Assembly (NCBI GenBank): GCA_016756695.1
Contig: CP066701.1
Span: 2,996,001 to 3,060,000 of the forward strand
Origin: Heyndrickxia sporothermodurans
Lineage (GTDB): Bacteria; Bacillota; Bacilli; Bacillales; Bacillaceae_C
DNA: 64,000 bases
Direction: 5' to 3'
Shown: positions 1 through 9,110 of the stretch, piece by piece
Position numbering within the stretch: position 1 is the stretch's first letter
Layout: each line of letters opens with the position of its first letter
Translations under genes and position numbers: made by a program
The notes under the pieces: generated by a model
What the model was told of the DNA's origin: nothing
Databases searched by the model: none
The model's input: only the letters and a program-made list of their open reading frames with translations

Positions 1-1407
1 ACCAAAATATTTATTGAACAGCCACAAGATGAGACAAAAGTTGGTAATATATATGTTGGAAAAGTTATCGATGTTAAAAATGGAATGAATGCCTGTTTTG
101 TAGATATCGGGACGGATAAACATGGGTATGTTCATCGTGATCAGCTCCCATCATACATACAAAATGAAGATCCTAATAAACAATATCTTTCTATTTCGAA
201 ATTTGTTCAAAAAGGCGAAAAGCTTATTGTCCAAGTAAAAAAAGATGAAACAACGATAAAAGGGCCATTGTTAACAGCCGTTATTGAACTTTCAGGGAAG
301 AGAATGGTATACATTCCTGAAGGAGGTTATATAGCAGTATCTAAAAAGGGTGATGAAGAGAGCAGAAGAAAATGGCGAACTTTAGTACAAAAACATCAAA
401 TGAAACATGAAGGCTTTATTATTCGAACGAATGCATTCCATTCGAGTGAAGAAGAATGGCTTTCCGAATTAAACATGCTTCGTCAAAAATATGTGTACAT
501 CATTAAAGAATCGTATAATCTAAAACCACCTGCACTACTAGAAAAATCTTCAATGTTTGAAAATGAACTAATGAATGAGCTAACCCACTTAACGAATGGG
601 AAGGTCATTTCAGATGATCAACAATTATTGCAACGTTTAAAACAAAATCATCATTCATCGGAATGGGAATTCTCCTTTCATTATAGTGATGAAAACATCT
701 TTGCGACATATAAAATTGAATCGGAAATTGAGAAATCATTAAGGCGGGTAATATGGCTTGAAAATGGTTCGTATCTTGTTATAGATGAAACAGAAGCGCT
801 TGTTAGCATTGATGTGAATACGGGGAAATTTTCCGGTACAAAGGACTTTCAAGATACAGTTTTGCAGACGAATATTTTAGCTGCTAAGGAAATGGTCAGG
901 CAATTAATCATTAGAGATTACGGCGGCATAATATTAGTTGATTTTATAGATATGAAAAATGAAAAACATCGCCAGCTCGTTCAAAAAACGATTGAAGAGG
1001 AAGTAAAGAAGGATTCTAAATATACAAGACTAGTTGGGTTTACAACACTAGGGATCTTCCAACTGACTCGCAAAAAAACAAAGAAATCACTAGCTGAAAC
1101 ACTTTTAACACAATGTCCGGTTTGTGCAGGAAGAGGCAAGGTGGAAAGTCCTGAAACAATGGCTTTTCGCTTAGAAAGAGAACTTTTGGAAAAGCCTTTT
1201 AAAGAACATGAAGCTGTTTTAATTGAATTAACGGATGAGGTAAAAACAATTTTTTGCGGGGAAAATAATGTTCATTTAAAAAGAATTGAACAGTCATTAC
1301 ATGTACAGCTCTTCTTTTCAATTATACCATCCTGCCGCCCAATCTATTACATACGTCATTTTGGATCGAGAAAAGAAATATCCGCAAAGATGAATAACGG
1401 ATATTGA
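1..1407 (+). CDS. rng: Ribonuclease G/E family protein, 5' end outside window
   Basis: Single-strand-specific endoribonuclease of the RNase E/G family, acting in rRNA processing and mRNA decay in the cytoplasm. The frame is open from base 1, so the gene starts upstream and only the C-terminal ~468 residues are visible. Visible parts are the rest of the S1-like RNA-binding domain (GNIYVGKV, then FVDIG and GYVHRDQLP), the DNase I-like catalytic region with the two metal-binding aspartates in VSIDVNTGKFSG and ILVDFIDM, and the Zn-link motif CPVCAGRGK. It ends 141 bp before rplU and lies just upstream of the L21 leader, a common place for rng in Bacillaceae. B. subtilis itself lacks this family. 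The family call is safe; whether it is best named RNase G or E is not. Confidence 0.93.
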   Translation, partial: TKIFIEQPQDETKVGNIYVGKVIDVKNGMNACFVDIGTDKHGYVHRDQLPSYIQNEDPNKQYLSISKFVQKGEKLIVQVKKDETTIKGPLLTAVIELSGKRMVYIPEGGYIAVSKKGDEESRRKWRTLVQKHQMKHEGFIIRTNAFHSSEEEWLSELNMLRQKYVYIIKESYNLKPPALLEKSSMFENELMNELTHLTNGKVISDDQQLLQRLKQNHHSSEWEFSFHYSDENIFATYKIESEIEKSLRRVIWLENGSYLVIDETEALVSIDVNTGKFSGTKDFQDTVLQTNILAAKEMVRQLIIRDYGGIILVDFIDMKNEKHRQLVQKTIEEEVKKDSKYTRLVGFTTLGIFQLTRKKTKKSLAETLLTQCPVCAGRGKVESPETMAFRLERELLEKPFKEHEAVLIELTDEVKTIFCGENNVHLKRIEQSLHVQLFFSIIPSCRPIYYIRHFGSRKEISAKMNNGY

Positions 1408-1436
1408 CATAAGAGTCTCATTTTGATAAGATTTTA

Positions 1437-1545
1437 ATGTTATGTTTGTAGCACCCGTGCTACAACCGCACAATTCAGGTTTTAAGTGTTTGCTAATTGG
1501 CAAAACGCCTGCTTTTGGCGAGTCTGAGTTTATTAAGGAGGTGCA
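1437..1545 (+). ncRNA. Ribosomal protein L21 mRNA leader
   Basis: The gap between rng and rplU holds a compact structured leader. A 7-bp hairpin pairs 1447-1453 (TGTAGCA) with 1458-1464 (TGCTACA). A second hairpin pairs CGCC at 1506-1509 with GGCG at 1517-1520, and the rplU ribosome binding site AAGGAGGTG follows. Position, size and hairpins fit the known Firmicutes L21 leader, thought to be an autoregulatory site for the ribosomal protein. The exact ends are estimated. Confidence 0.75.
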
Positions 1546-1548
1546 AGT

Positions 1549-1857
1549 ATGTACGCGATTATTGAAACTGGTGGAAAACAAATCAAAGTTGAAGAAGGCC
1601 AAGCTATCACAATCGAAAAATTGAATGTTGCTGAAGGTGAAACTGTTACTTTCGACAAAGTTCTTTTCGTAGGTGGCGACTCTGTAAAAGTTGGAAGTCC
1701 TCTTGTTGCTGGAGCAACTGTAACTGCGAAAGTTCAAAAACAAGGACGTTCTAAGAAATTGGTTGTTTTCAAATATAAGCCAAAGAAAAACTATCACAAA
1801 AAACAAGGTCACCGTCAACCATTTACACAAGTTGTAATTGAAAAAATCAATGCATAA
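1549..1857 (+). CDS. rplU: 50S ribosomal protein L21
   Basis: Structural protein of the large ribosomal subunit that binds 23S rRNA. At 102 residues it has the normal family length. It begins [11 protein letters not shown] and has the L21 signature near the C-terminus ([17 protein letters not shown]). The ATG start is fixed by the ribosome binding site AAGGAGGTG 6 bp upstream. It is first in the tight rplU-prp-rpmA operon, with the next gene 12 bp downstream, and is probably controlled through the structured leader before it. Confidence 0.98.
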   Translation: MYAIIETGGKQIKVEEGQAITIEKLNVAEGETVTFDKVLFVGGDSVKVGSPLVAGATVTAKVQKQGRSKKLVVFKYKPKKNYHKKQGHRQPFTQVVIEKINA

Positions 1858-1869
1858 GGGTGACTGTGC

Positions 1870-2199
1870 ATGATACATGTTCAAATCCGGCAAACATCTA
1901 ATCGGAAAATTTCATCCTTTACGATGAAAGGTCATGCAGATTTTGCTACGAAAGGCCAAGATATCGTTTGTGCAGGTGCTTCAGCCGTTTCATTCGGTGC
2001 GATTAATGCGATTATGGAATTGACTAAGATTGAACCTTTGATTAAACAATCAAATGGCGGATATCTTGAATGTACAATTCCTGAGCAGTTACCTTCGGAT
2101 GAGGAAGCGAAAGTACAATTACTGTTACAAGGTATGGTCGTTTCATTACAAACGATTGAACGCGATTATGGTAAATATATTAAAATAACCTTCAGGTAG
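1870..2199 (+). CDS. prp: Ribosomal-processing cysteine protease Prp
   Basis: Cysteine protease (YsxB family) that removes the N-terminal extension of ribosomal protein L27, an essential ribosome maturation step in Firmicutes. The 109-residue protein has the expected catalytic pair: His22 in KGHADFA and Cys34 in DIVCAGAS. It lies between rplU and rpmA, and the rpmA product two codons beyond its stop carries the matching cleavage site ([11 protein letters not shown]). Start ATG at 1870 follows GGGTGAC. Family and role are well supported by motif and context. Confidence 0.95.
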   Translation: MIHVQIRQTSNRKISSFTMKGHADFATKGQDIVCAGASAVSFGAINAIMELTKIEPLIKQSNGGYLECTIPEQLPSDEEAKVQLLLQGMVVSLQTIERDYGKYIKITFR

Positions 2200-2502
<303 letters not shown>

Positions 2503-2512
2503 TATGACGATT

Positions 2513-2551
2513 AAAAAACTCTAATCGATCTTATCGGTTAGAGTTTTTTTT
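2513..2551 (+). terminator. Terminator after rpmA
   Basis: Hairpin AACTCTAATCGAT / ATCGGTTAGAGTT followed by an 8-T run ends the rplU-prp-rpmA operon. Confidence 0.9.
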
Positions 2552-2633
2552 ATACTAGAAATGCAATAAATATTTACTTTTGATATACTATCAAAAGAAC
2601 GATAAGAATGTATGTATTAGGAGAGTCAATTAA

Positions 2634-3167
2634 ATGGAAAAGTGGACGATTGTTGAAGTTCTTCGACATGCACGCCATGATTGGATGAATCAGCTTCAGC
2701 TTATTAAAGGAAATATTGCATTGAATAAACTAGACAATGTGAATCGAATAATGGACAAAATGATAGTAGAAGCACAACAAGAATCAAGACTATCGAATTT
2801 AAAACTCCCTCACTTTGCAGAAATCCTACTTACATTTAACTGGGAACCCCATCCATTTCAAATTGATTATGAAATATTAAGTGAAAATGGGGAGTTAACC
2901 GTCGATGACCAAATGTTATCAAATTGGATTCAATCATTTTTCCTCACTTTAGAAAAAGTCGTAGTTCCTTTACAAGAAAATAATTTATCCATTGCATTTG
3001 AACAATATCAGGGCCAAATACGTTTTGATTTCGAATTTAATGGAACAATAAAAGAAAATGGGCAGGAATTATTAAAAAAATGGTTAAATAATCAAGAAAA
3101 AATGATTAAGAGTGTAAACATAAATAAAATAAATTCAACCTATTTTTCTGTTGAAATAATCATGTAA
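2634..3167 (+). CDS. spo0B: Sporulation initiation phosphotransferase Spo0B
   Basis: Middle component of the sporulation phosphorelay, moving phosphate from Spo0F to Spo0A. The 177-residue protein has the helical-hairpin motif LRHARHDWMNQLQLIKGN. His15 in RHDWMNQ is the likely phosphorylated residue, matching His30 of the slightly longer B. subtilis protein. The rest is poorly conserved, as is normal for the degenerate kinase-like C-terminal domain. ATG at 2634 follows AGGAGAGTC. It is followed 45 bp later by obgE, the usual spo0B-obg pairing. Confidence 0.93.
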   Translation: MEKWTIVEVLRHARHDWMNQLQLIKGNIALNKLDNVNRIMDKMIVEAQQESRLSNLKLPHFAEILLTFNWEPHPFQIDYEILSENGELTVDDQMLSNWIQSFFLTLEKVVVPLQENNLSIAFEQYQGQIRFDFEFNGTIKENGQELLKKWLNNQEKMIKSVNINKINSTYFSVEIIM

Positions 3168-3212
3168 TTCACATTGATATAACAGTATTATAATTATAAG
3201 GGTGGTACTTCT

Positions 3213-4505
3213 ATGTTTGTAGATCAGGTGAAAATATTTGTTAAGGGTGGCGATGGCGGAAACGGTATGGTCGCCTTCCGAAGGGAAAAATATGTTCCTA
3301 AAGGTGGTCCCGCTGGTGGTGATGGCGGAAGAGGTGCAGACGTAATATTTGTCGTCGAAGAAGGGTTAAGAACATTAATGGATTTCCGTTATCAACGACA
3401 TTTTAAAGCCGATCGCGGGGAACATGGCATGTCAAAAGGACAGCACGGCCGCGGCGCAGAAGATATGGTTGTGAAAGTTCCTCCAGGTACAGTAGTTATT
3501 GATGATGACACAAAAGAAATCATCGCTGATTTAACCAAACACGGAGACCGTGCTGTTGTAGCAAAAGGTGGTCGTGGCGGTCGTGGAAATATTCGCTTTG
3601 CGACACCGGCGAACCCGGCACCGGAAATATCGGAAAATGGTGAACCGGGACAAGAACGATATATCGTTCTTGAATTAAAGGTGTTGGCCGATGTCGGATT
3701 AGTAGGGTTCCCAAGTGTCGGTAAATCAACCTTATTATCAATCGTTTCTGCAGCGAAACCGAAAATAGCTGAATATCATTTTACGACAATTGTTCCTAAT
3801 TTAGGCGTAGTCGAAACAGAAGATGGTCGCAGCTTTGTAATGGCCGATTTACCGGGCTTAATTGAAGGTGCCCATGAAGGGGTTGGACTTGGTCATCAAT
3901 TTCTTCGACATATTGAGAGAACGAGAGTAATCGTCCATGTTATAGATATGTCAGGACTTGAAGGAAGAGATCCGTATCAAGATTATGTCACGATTAACCA
4001 AGAATTAAAAGAATACAACTTACGATTGATGGAAAGACCGCAAATAATCGTTGCAAATAAGATGGACATGCCAGATGCGGAAGAAAATCTCGCTAAATTT
4101 AAAGAGCAGCTGAAGGAAGACTATCCAATCTATCCAATTTCTGCGATTACAAGACAAGGCTTACGAGATTTACTATTTGCAATTGCGGATTTACTTGAAA
4201 CAACACCGGAATTTCCATTACATGAACTTGAAAAAGAAAAAGAGGAAGAACAGCGGGTTGTATATAAGTATGAAAAACAAGAACAAGAGTTTGATATTAC
4301 GAGGGATCCTGATGGAAGCTTTGTTGTGACAGGAGATAAATTAGAAAAATTATTTAAAATGACTAATTTTTCACGAGATGAATCGGTTAGAAGATTTGCT
4401 CGACAATTACGTTCAATGGGCATCGATGATGCATTAAGACAGCGTGGCGCGTCTAATGGGGATATTGTGAAAATTATGGATTATGAATTCGAATTTGTTG
4501 AATAA
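3213..4505 (+). CDS. obgE: GTPase ObgE (CgtA)
   Basis: Essential ribosome-associated GTPase used in 50S assembly and linked to stress and sporulation control. Domains in order: Gly-rich Obg fold (about 1-158), G domain with G1 GFPSVGKST (165-173), G3 DLPG (212-215) and G4 NKMD (282-285), and a C-terminal OCT domain ending near residue 430. Length and motifs are normal. ATG at 3213 follows AAGGGTGG. It is probably co-transcribed with spo0B. Confidence 0.98.
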   Translation: MFVDQVKIFVKGGDGGNGMVAFRREKYVPKGGPAGGDGGRGADVIFVVEEGLRTLMDFRYQRHFKADRGEHGMSKGQHGRGAEDMVVKVPPGTVVIDDDTKEIIADLTKHGDRAVVAKGGRGGRGNIRFATPANPAPEISENGEPGQERYIVLELKVLADVGLVGFPSVGKSTLLSIVSAAKPKIAEYHFTTIVPNLGVVETEDGRSFVMADLPGLIEGAHEGVGLGHQFLRHIERTRVIVHVIDMSGLEGRDPYQDYVTINQELKEYNLRLMERPQIIVANKMDMPDAEENLAKFKEQLKEDYPIYPISAITRQGLRDLLFAIADLLETTPEFPLHELEKEKEEEQRVVYKYEKQEQEFDITRDPDGSFVVTGDKLEKLFKMTNFSRDESVRRFARQLRSMGIDDALRQRGASNGDIVKIMDYEFEFVE

Positions 4506-4611
4506 TCTTTCAATAATAAAATAGTAATTGAGCTTTAGACAAATAAATAACTAGCCAATTGCTATATATAATGCGATGGAACGCTTTGTATTTTGTATTG
4601 GGGGAGTGACC

Positions 4612-5067
4612 TTGGGGAAAAAAGAGATAGACTATAAATTCATTCTCGTCCGTGAAGATGTGTTGCCTGAGGCAATGAAAAAAACGTTGGAAGTAAAAGA
4701 ACTTATAGAGCGCGGAAAAGCTGATTCTGTAGCAGATGCAGCACAAAGCGTTGATTTAAGTCGCAGTGCCTTTTATAAATACCGGGACACTGTATTTCCT
4801 TTCCATTCGATCGTTAAAGAACGAATGATTACTTTGTTTTTCCACTTAGAAGATCGGTCAGGGACACTGTTTGAATTACTTGGCGTCATCGCTAATCATT
4901 CGTGTAATGTATTAACTATCCATCAAACAATTCCGATACAGGGACGTGCGAATGTGACGATTACATTAGAAGTAACAGATATAACGATTGATCTTGATGA
5001 ATTATTATCGAAATTACGTCGTTTGGATTTTATTGATAAGGTGGAAATTTTAGGTTCCGGAGCATGA
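4612..5067 (+). CDS. pheB: ACT domain protein PheB
   Basis: Small ACT-domain protein of the UPF0735 family, found next to prephenate dehydratase in Bacillus and assumed to have a role in aromatic amino acid metabolism; its biochemical activity is not settled. I start it at TTG 4612, because the sequence GGGGGAG at 4600-4606 is a good ribosome binding site and the product ([19 protein letters not shown]) then lines up with the family. The ATG at 4576 has no ribosome binding site. A helical segment ([19 protein letters not shown]) precedes the ACT domain, which begins near [16 protein letters not shown]. Confidence 0.88.
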   Translation: MGKKEIDYKFILVREDVLPEAMKKTLEVKELIERGKADSVADAAQSVDLSRSAFYKYRDTVFPFHSIVKERMITLFFHLEDRSGTLFELLGVIANHSCNVLTIHQTIPIQGRANVTITLEVTDITIDLDELLSKLRRLDFIDKVEILGSGA

Positions 5068-5098
5068 TAGTGGGGGATCGAGAGGGGGAATTTTTTAG

Positions 5099-5950
5099 AT
5101 GAGAGCAGGATATTTAGGTCCAAAAGCCACTTTTACAGATATAGCAGTCCAAAATGCATTTCCTGATGTTGAACGAATAGCTTATACAACGATTCCCGAT
5201 TGCTTCAAGGCCGTTAAAAATAAAGAAGTCGATATGGCTATTGTCCCTTTTGAAAATGCATTAGAAGGGTCAGTACACCTAACGACAGATTATTTATTTC
5301 ATGAAACAAACCCTCCGATTAGAGCAGAAATTATTGTTCCTATTCAACAACATTTAATGGTGCATCCGATGCAATACAATAAGTGGAATGAGGTTGAACG
5401 TATTTTATCTCATCCCCATGCACTTGCCCAATGTCATAAATTTTTACATCAACAATTTCGTGGGGTAACTTTGGAACAAATGACATCAACGGCAGCTGCC
5501 GCTAAATATGTAAGTGAACATCCGGAATCGAACATGGCCGCTATTGCAAATGAATTAGCGGCTGAAAAATATAACTTGCAAATCGTGAAAGAAAACATCC
5601 ATGATTACGATTTTAATCATACTCGTTTTATCGTTTTAGCACATAATGATACAGAAATATTACCTTCGCTTACGTCTACATATGAAAAAACGACAATAAT
5701 GGTTACTCTTCCTTCAGATCGGGCCGGCTCTTTACATCAAGTGCTTTCTGCTTTCGCCTGGAGAAAAATAAATTTAAGTAAAATTGAATCGCGGCCATTG
5801 AAAACGGGTTTAGGTCATTATTTCTTTATGATTGATATTAATCAAACATATGAAGATCAGTTAGTGAAAAATGCAATCGAGGAAATTGAATCACTCGGTT
5901 GTCAGGTGAAAATTTTAGGAAGTTATTTTTCCTATCATACACAAAAATAA
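5099..5950 (+). CDS. pheA: Prephenate dehydratase
   Basis: Converts prephenate to phenylpyruvate in phenylalanine synthesis. The 283-residue protein has the PDT domain (about 1-180, starting MRAGYLGPKATFTD) with the catalytic Thr-Arg-Phe in NHTRFIVLAHN. A C-terminal ACT domain follows (from TTIMVTLPSDRAGSL), including the phenylalanine-binding ESRP motif. It is monofunctional, with no chorismate mutase part. ATG at 5099 is 31 bp after pheB. Its stop codon is the first part of the shared terminator with niaR. Confidence 0.97.
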   Translation: MRAGYLGPKATFTDIAVQNAFPDVERIAYTTIPDCFKAVKNKEVDMAIVPFENALEGSVHLTTDYLFHETNPPIRAEIIVPIQQHLMVHPMQYNKWNEVERILSHPHALAQCHKFLHQQFRGVTLEQMTSTAAAAKYVSEHPESNMAAIANELAAEKYNLQIVKENIHDYDFNHTRFIVLAHNDTEILPSLTSTYEKTTIMVTLPSDRAGSLHQVLSAFAWRKINLSKIESRPLKTGLGHYFFMIDINQTYEDQLVKNAIEEIESLGCQVKILGSYFSYHTQK

Positions 5951-5985
5951 ATCCAACAGCTGTCTGTTGGATTTAATTTTTATTC
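5949..5985. terminator. Bidirectional terminator between pheA and niaR
   Basis: AAATCCAACA at 5949-5958 pairs with TGTTGGATTT at 5965-5974, with T-rich sequence on one side and A-rich on the other. It overlaps the pheA stop codon and serves both convergent genes. Confidence 0.85.
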
Positions 5986-6525
5986 ATTAGTATTAATTAA
6001 AAACCCGGCATTATTTAATGCGTTTTCGACATCTATAAGTTGTTGCTCACTTTTTGCAACAATTGTATGGATATGAATACCATGGGTTAAATTTGATAAG
6101 TAGACAGCTTTCGTCGCTTTAACTTTTTCAATAAACTGTTTGACTTGTCTACGATTAGATACCATGATTGATGCTGTTAGGTCACCATATACAGGATGTT
6201 CAATTTTTACATCTTTTACTGTAACGCCATGATCAACAATGAGATTTAGCTCATTTTCAGCCTGTTCTGGTGTGTGATTACATGCAATCGTTTTTTCATA
6301 TTGATCCGAAACCTTTTGTTGTCGGAGATATAAATAGCCTTGACTTGTCGCTATTATTGGTTCACTTTTAGCTTTTAATAAGGTTATATCATTAACAATT
6401 ACTTGACGACTGACATTAGCTATTTTCGCTAATTCTCCCCCAATAATTGGTTCATTACTTTCTTTTAGCAACTGTAAAAGAAAATCGCGCCTATTTTCAC
6501 CAAGTAATTTTTTCTCTTCTAACAC
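5980..6525 (-). CDS. niaR: NiaR (YrxA) niacin-responsive repressor
   Basis: Transcriptional repressor of NAD synthesis and niacin uptake genes, with nicotinic acid as co-repressor. The 181-residue protein has an N-terminal winged helix (GGELAKIANVSRQVIVND) and a C-terminal 3H domain with the expected histidines in VDHGV, EHPVYGDL and LTHGIHIHT. The start is GTG at 6523-6525, with AAGGGAG upstream on the reverse strand. In B. subtilis this gene sits beside nifS-nadBCA, its regulatory targets; here safA follows directly and no nad gene is in the window. Confidence 0.92.
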   Translation of the reverse strand: MLEEKKLLGENRRDFLLQLLKESNEPIIGGELAKIANVSRQVIVNDITLLKAKSEPIIATSQGYLYLRQQKVSDQYEKTIACNHTPEQAENELNLIVDHGVTVKDVKIEHPVYGDLTASIMVSNRRQVKQFIEKVKATKAVYLSNLTHGIHIHTIVAKSEQQLIDVENALNNAGFLINTNE

Positions 6526-6782
6526 TCAGATAGACTCCCTTCAGCTTTATTCCTATTTGGATTCTAACATAATGTTTTGTACAGAACCAACTAATTGATA
6601 TATGCCAAATTTTCTTTTGTTTATTTCATCTATTAACTATATTTACAAATAACCTAGCCTTCTTCCGGTAGTGAGAAGGTATATTTTTATCGTAAGAAAC
6701 ATAAATTTTTTTAGAAGAACATTAGCATTTTGCCCATTTTGACATAGACTATATGGACTTATGCCTGAGGAGGGGAACTTTA
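6526..6782. other. Divergent niaR-safA intergenic region
   Basis: AT-rich 257-bp gap that must hold both promoters. One clear stem is visible, CCTTCT / AGAAGG around 6658-6680. I see no convincing NiaR operator and no sporulation sigma promoter I would commit to. Confidence 0.4.
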
Positions 6783-8036
6783 GTGAAGATCCATATTGTT
6801 CAAAAAGGCGATACTCTTTGGAATATTGCTAAAAAATATGGCGTTGATTTTGAAGAACTAAAGAAAATGAATGCCCAATTATCTAATCCGGAAATGATTA
6901 TGCCTGGTATGAAAATAAAAGTACCTACAACCGGAGGAACAATTAAGAAAGAAGTGGCAATTCCTAAGAAGGAAACGCCAAAGGCTGTACATCCATATAA
7001 AGAACAGCCCGTGCCAACATTGCCCGTGCAAAAAGAAATCATTAAGGAGGTTCCAAAAAAGGAAACGATCTATACTCCTATTATGCCGCAGCCTGTCATC
7101 CCGGAAATTGATATAAATAACTATTATTCGATGCACATGTCACAAATGCAAGCGCAAATGCAAGCGCCGCCTCCAGTGAAAGAAGAAAAAGTAGAAAGCA
7201 TTGAATCACCAGTTGAAATGCCAATGATGCCAGTTCAAGAGGAGTGTTTTGAAGTGTATCCAACCGTACCTTGTATGCCAATAGCTGATTGTGGATGTGG
7301 ACCTACTCCGTACCCATACGGGTATCAAGCACCGATGGGACATTACCCAATGCAACAAGGATTTCCAATGGGTTATAACACACCAGTTATGCCGGAAGTC
7401 CAAGGAGCTATGTCTTATGCACCTGAAAACTATTATTATGGCCAAGGAGCTTATCCAACACAGGTTCCTGAGCATGGAGGCTGGATGCATGAAGAAGAAG
7501 AATCATCATCTATGCCGATGATGGCAAGCCATTCAATGCCGCAACAAGGAGTATTTATTCAATCTCAAGACGCTCAGTTTCACGGTATGCATTCCATGCC
7601 AAATGTCCAACAAGGTGCGTACTTACCTGCCCCGGATGGCCAATACTCTGGGATGCCATATAACCAATATGGTCAATTTGGAAATATGCCGCAGCAAGGT
7701 GTTAACATGAATTTTCCAGAAAGACCTGATAATCCACACTATGGAAGTCATGAATATTATGGAAGCCAACATGACTACCATCATCATCCGGATTACCATC
7801 AAGGACAGGGATATGGTCAAGGACATGAATATGGGCATGCTCATCATCATCATCATGGACATCACCCATACGGACATTATGGATATCATCCGTATAGTCA
7901 TTTTTATGGTGTTCAACAAGGTTGGCATCCAGGATACGGAACCCCTTATATGGGATATGGTCAAGGCTATCCAGGTTACCCGGGGGGCTATCCCGGAGGT
8001 TACCCAAGACAGGAAGAAGATTGTGATGACTGCTAA
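6783..8036 (+). CDS. safA: Spore coat assembly protein SafA (LysM)
   Basis: Inner-coat morphogenetic protein that binds the cortex/coat interface and recruits coat proteins. I start it at GTG 6783 (ribosome binding site GAGGAGGGGA, 6766-6775), giving a 417-residue protein. The N-terminus MKIHIVQKGDTLWNIAKKYG opens a LysM domain (residues 1-45), and an ATG at 6753 lies before the ribosome binding site. After a Pro/Lys linker, the rest is low complexity: Met/Pro/Tyr/Gln-rich, then a very His/Tyr/Gly-rich tail (roughly residues 320-400) with HHHHHG and YGHYGYHPY stretches, ending EEDCDDC. Recognition rests on the LysM part and on position. Confidence 0.9.
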   Translation: MKIHIVQKGDTLWNIAKKYGVDFEELKKMNAQLSNPEMIMPGMKIKVPTTGGTIKKEVAIPKKETPKAVHPYKEQPVPTLPVQKEIIKEVPKKETIYTPIMPQPVIPEIDINNYYSMHMSQMQAQMQAPPPVKEEKVESIESPVEMPMMPVQEECFEVYPTVPCMPIADCGCGPTPYPYGYQAPMGHYPMQQGFPMGYNTPVMPEVQGAMSYAPENYYYGQGAYPTQVPEHGGWMHEEEESSSMPMMASHSMPQQGVFIQSQDAQFHGMHSMPNVQQGAYLPAPDGQYSGMPYNQYGQFGNMPQQGVNMNFPERPDNPHYGSHEYYGSQHDYHHHPDYHQGQGYGQGHEYGHAHHHHHGHHPYGHYGYHPYSHFYGVQQGWHPGYGTPYMGYGQGYPGYPGGYPGGYPRQEEDCDDC

Positions 8037-9000
8037 TAGAAGAAGTGACGGAGACGAATTCGAACATCGTCTCCTTCTTTATTTAACCTCGTTAACCGGA
8101 GAAACGTTTTTATATGTAAAAAAAATCAAAAATGGTATTTGGGTTTGTAAAACAGCTAAAAACACTTGGATTTTAAAGGAATTTCCAACTAAAGAAAAAA
8201 TCGAAAATCAAATATATTTAACAAAACTTTTATTTATAAATGGCTTCCATTGGACTTATCGATTTCACCCAGTCCATGCGAAAAAAATTTGCTTTTTTGA
8301 GGATAGGATATTTGGATTAATTGAATTTATAAAAAAAGGGTCTTCATTTTCATATCAAACAAAAAATAACAGGATTCAAGCAATAAAGTTATTATCGAAA
8401 TTCCATGAAAAAACCCAATTATTTGCTAATGAATTTTCGACTAAATTATCGTTTTTTAATCAGATTGAAAAATGGGAGACAAGATTAAATGATTTTATTT
8501 CTAATTTTCCTCAGTTAAAAAAGTTTATTCCACAATATTATATAGAGGTCTATGTTGAATGGGCAAAATGGTCATTACATATGTTGAAACAAAATAAAAA
8601 TTATTTTAACCAACAAGCAAAATGTGTTATTCATGGTGATGTTGCCCATCATAACTTTATATATAATTTTGATCAACAACTTTTTTTGATTGATTTTGAT
8701 CTAATACATTTAGGAAGCCCTGTCATTGATTATTTACAATTCACCAATCGAATTTTGCCTTATATTGAATGGTCGCATCATGAATTACAACAAATGGAAA
8801 CAATTAAAGATTTATTAAATCATAAAGCTTTTGTCATTGCCCTTATCTATCCAACAGATGTTCTGAGGGAATGGAATCGATTTATCAGATCAAAAAACAA
8901 AAAGAATAAGGATCAATCGTTAGCTTACTTAAAGGAAATTACTTTTAATCAATATGAACAAAGGAAATCTTTTGCAAATGAAATGATAAAAAGAATATAA
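8026..9000 (+). CDS. CotS/YsxE-type spore coat kinase-like protein (APH fold)
   Basis: Aminoglycoside phosphotransferase-fold protein of the spore-coat group (CotS, CotI, YsxE, YutH). The 324-residue product has the family catalytic loop VIHGDVAHHN (Asp and Asn present) and the metal-binding LIDFDLIHLGSP. The kinase residues therefore look intact, though the substrate is unknown. The frame is also open upstream inside safA, but ATG 8026 is the sensible start: AGGAAGA precedes it, and upstream codons encode only Ile/Met/Asp-rich nonsense from the safA antiframe. It overlaps the safA end by 11 bp, which suggests translational coupling. In B. subtilis ysxE is paired with spoVID instead. Confidence 0.82.
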   Translation: MTANRRSDGDEFEHRLLLYLTSLTGETFLYVKKIKNGIWVCKTAKNTWILKEFPTKEKIENQIYLTKLLFINGFHWTYRFHPVHAKKICFFEDRIFGLIEFIKKGSSFSYQTKNNRIQAIKLLSKFHEKTQLFANEFSTKLSFFNQIEKWETRLNDFISNFPQLKKFIPQYYIEVYVEWAKWSLHMLKQNKNYFNQQAKCVIHGDVAHHNFIYNFDQQLFLIDFDLIHLGSPVIDYLQFTNRILPYIEWSHHELQQMETIKDLLNHKAFVIALIYPTDVLREWNRFIRSKNKKNKDQSLAYLKEITFNQYEQRKSFANEMIKRI

Positions 9001-9110
9001 GGGACTTTTAGGTGAAATAACCAGTAACAAACGGAATAGAATGGACTCCACCTCACAAAATATAAATGAGCAAAAAATGCTCTAGGAGTAAAGTTAGGGG
9101 GAGTACTGTT

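Noticed and set aside
1442-1624. Open frame over the L21 leader and rplU start
   Set aside because: It overlaps rplU in another frame and the RNA hairpins explain the sequence.
7741-8025. Long open stretch upstream of the coat kinase-like gene, inside safA
   Set aside because: It is a side effect of repetitive His/Met codons of safA read in another frame; the kinase family begins at about 8026.
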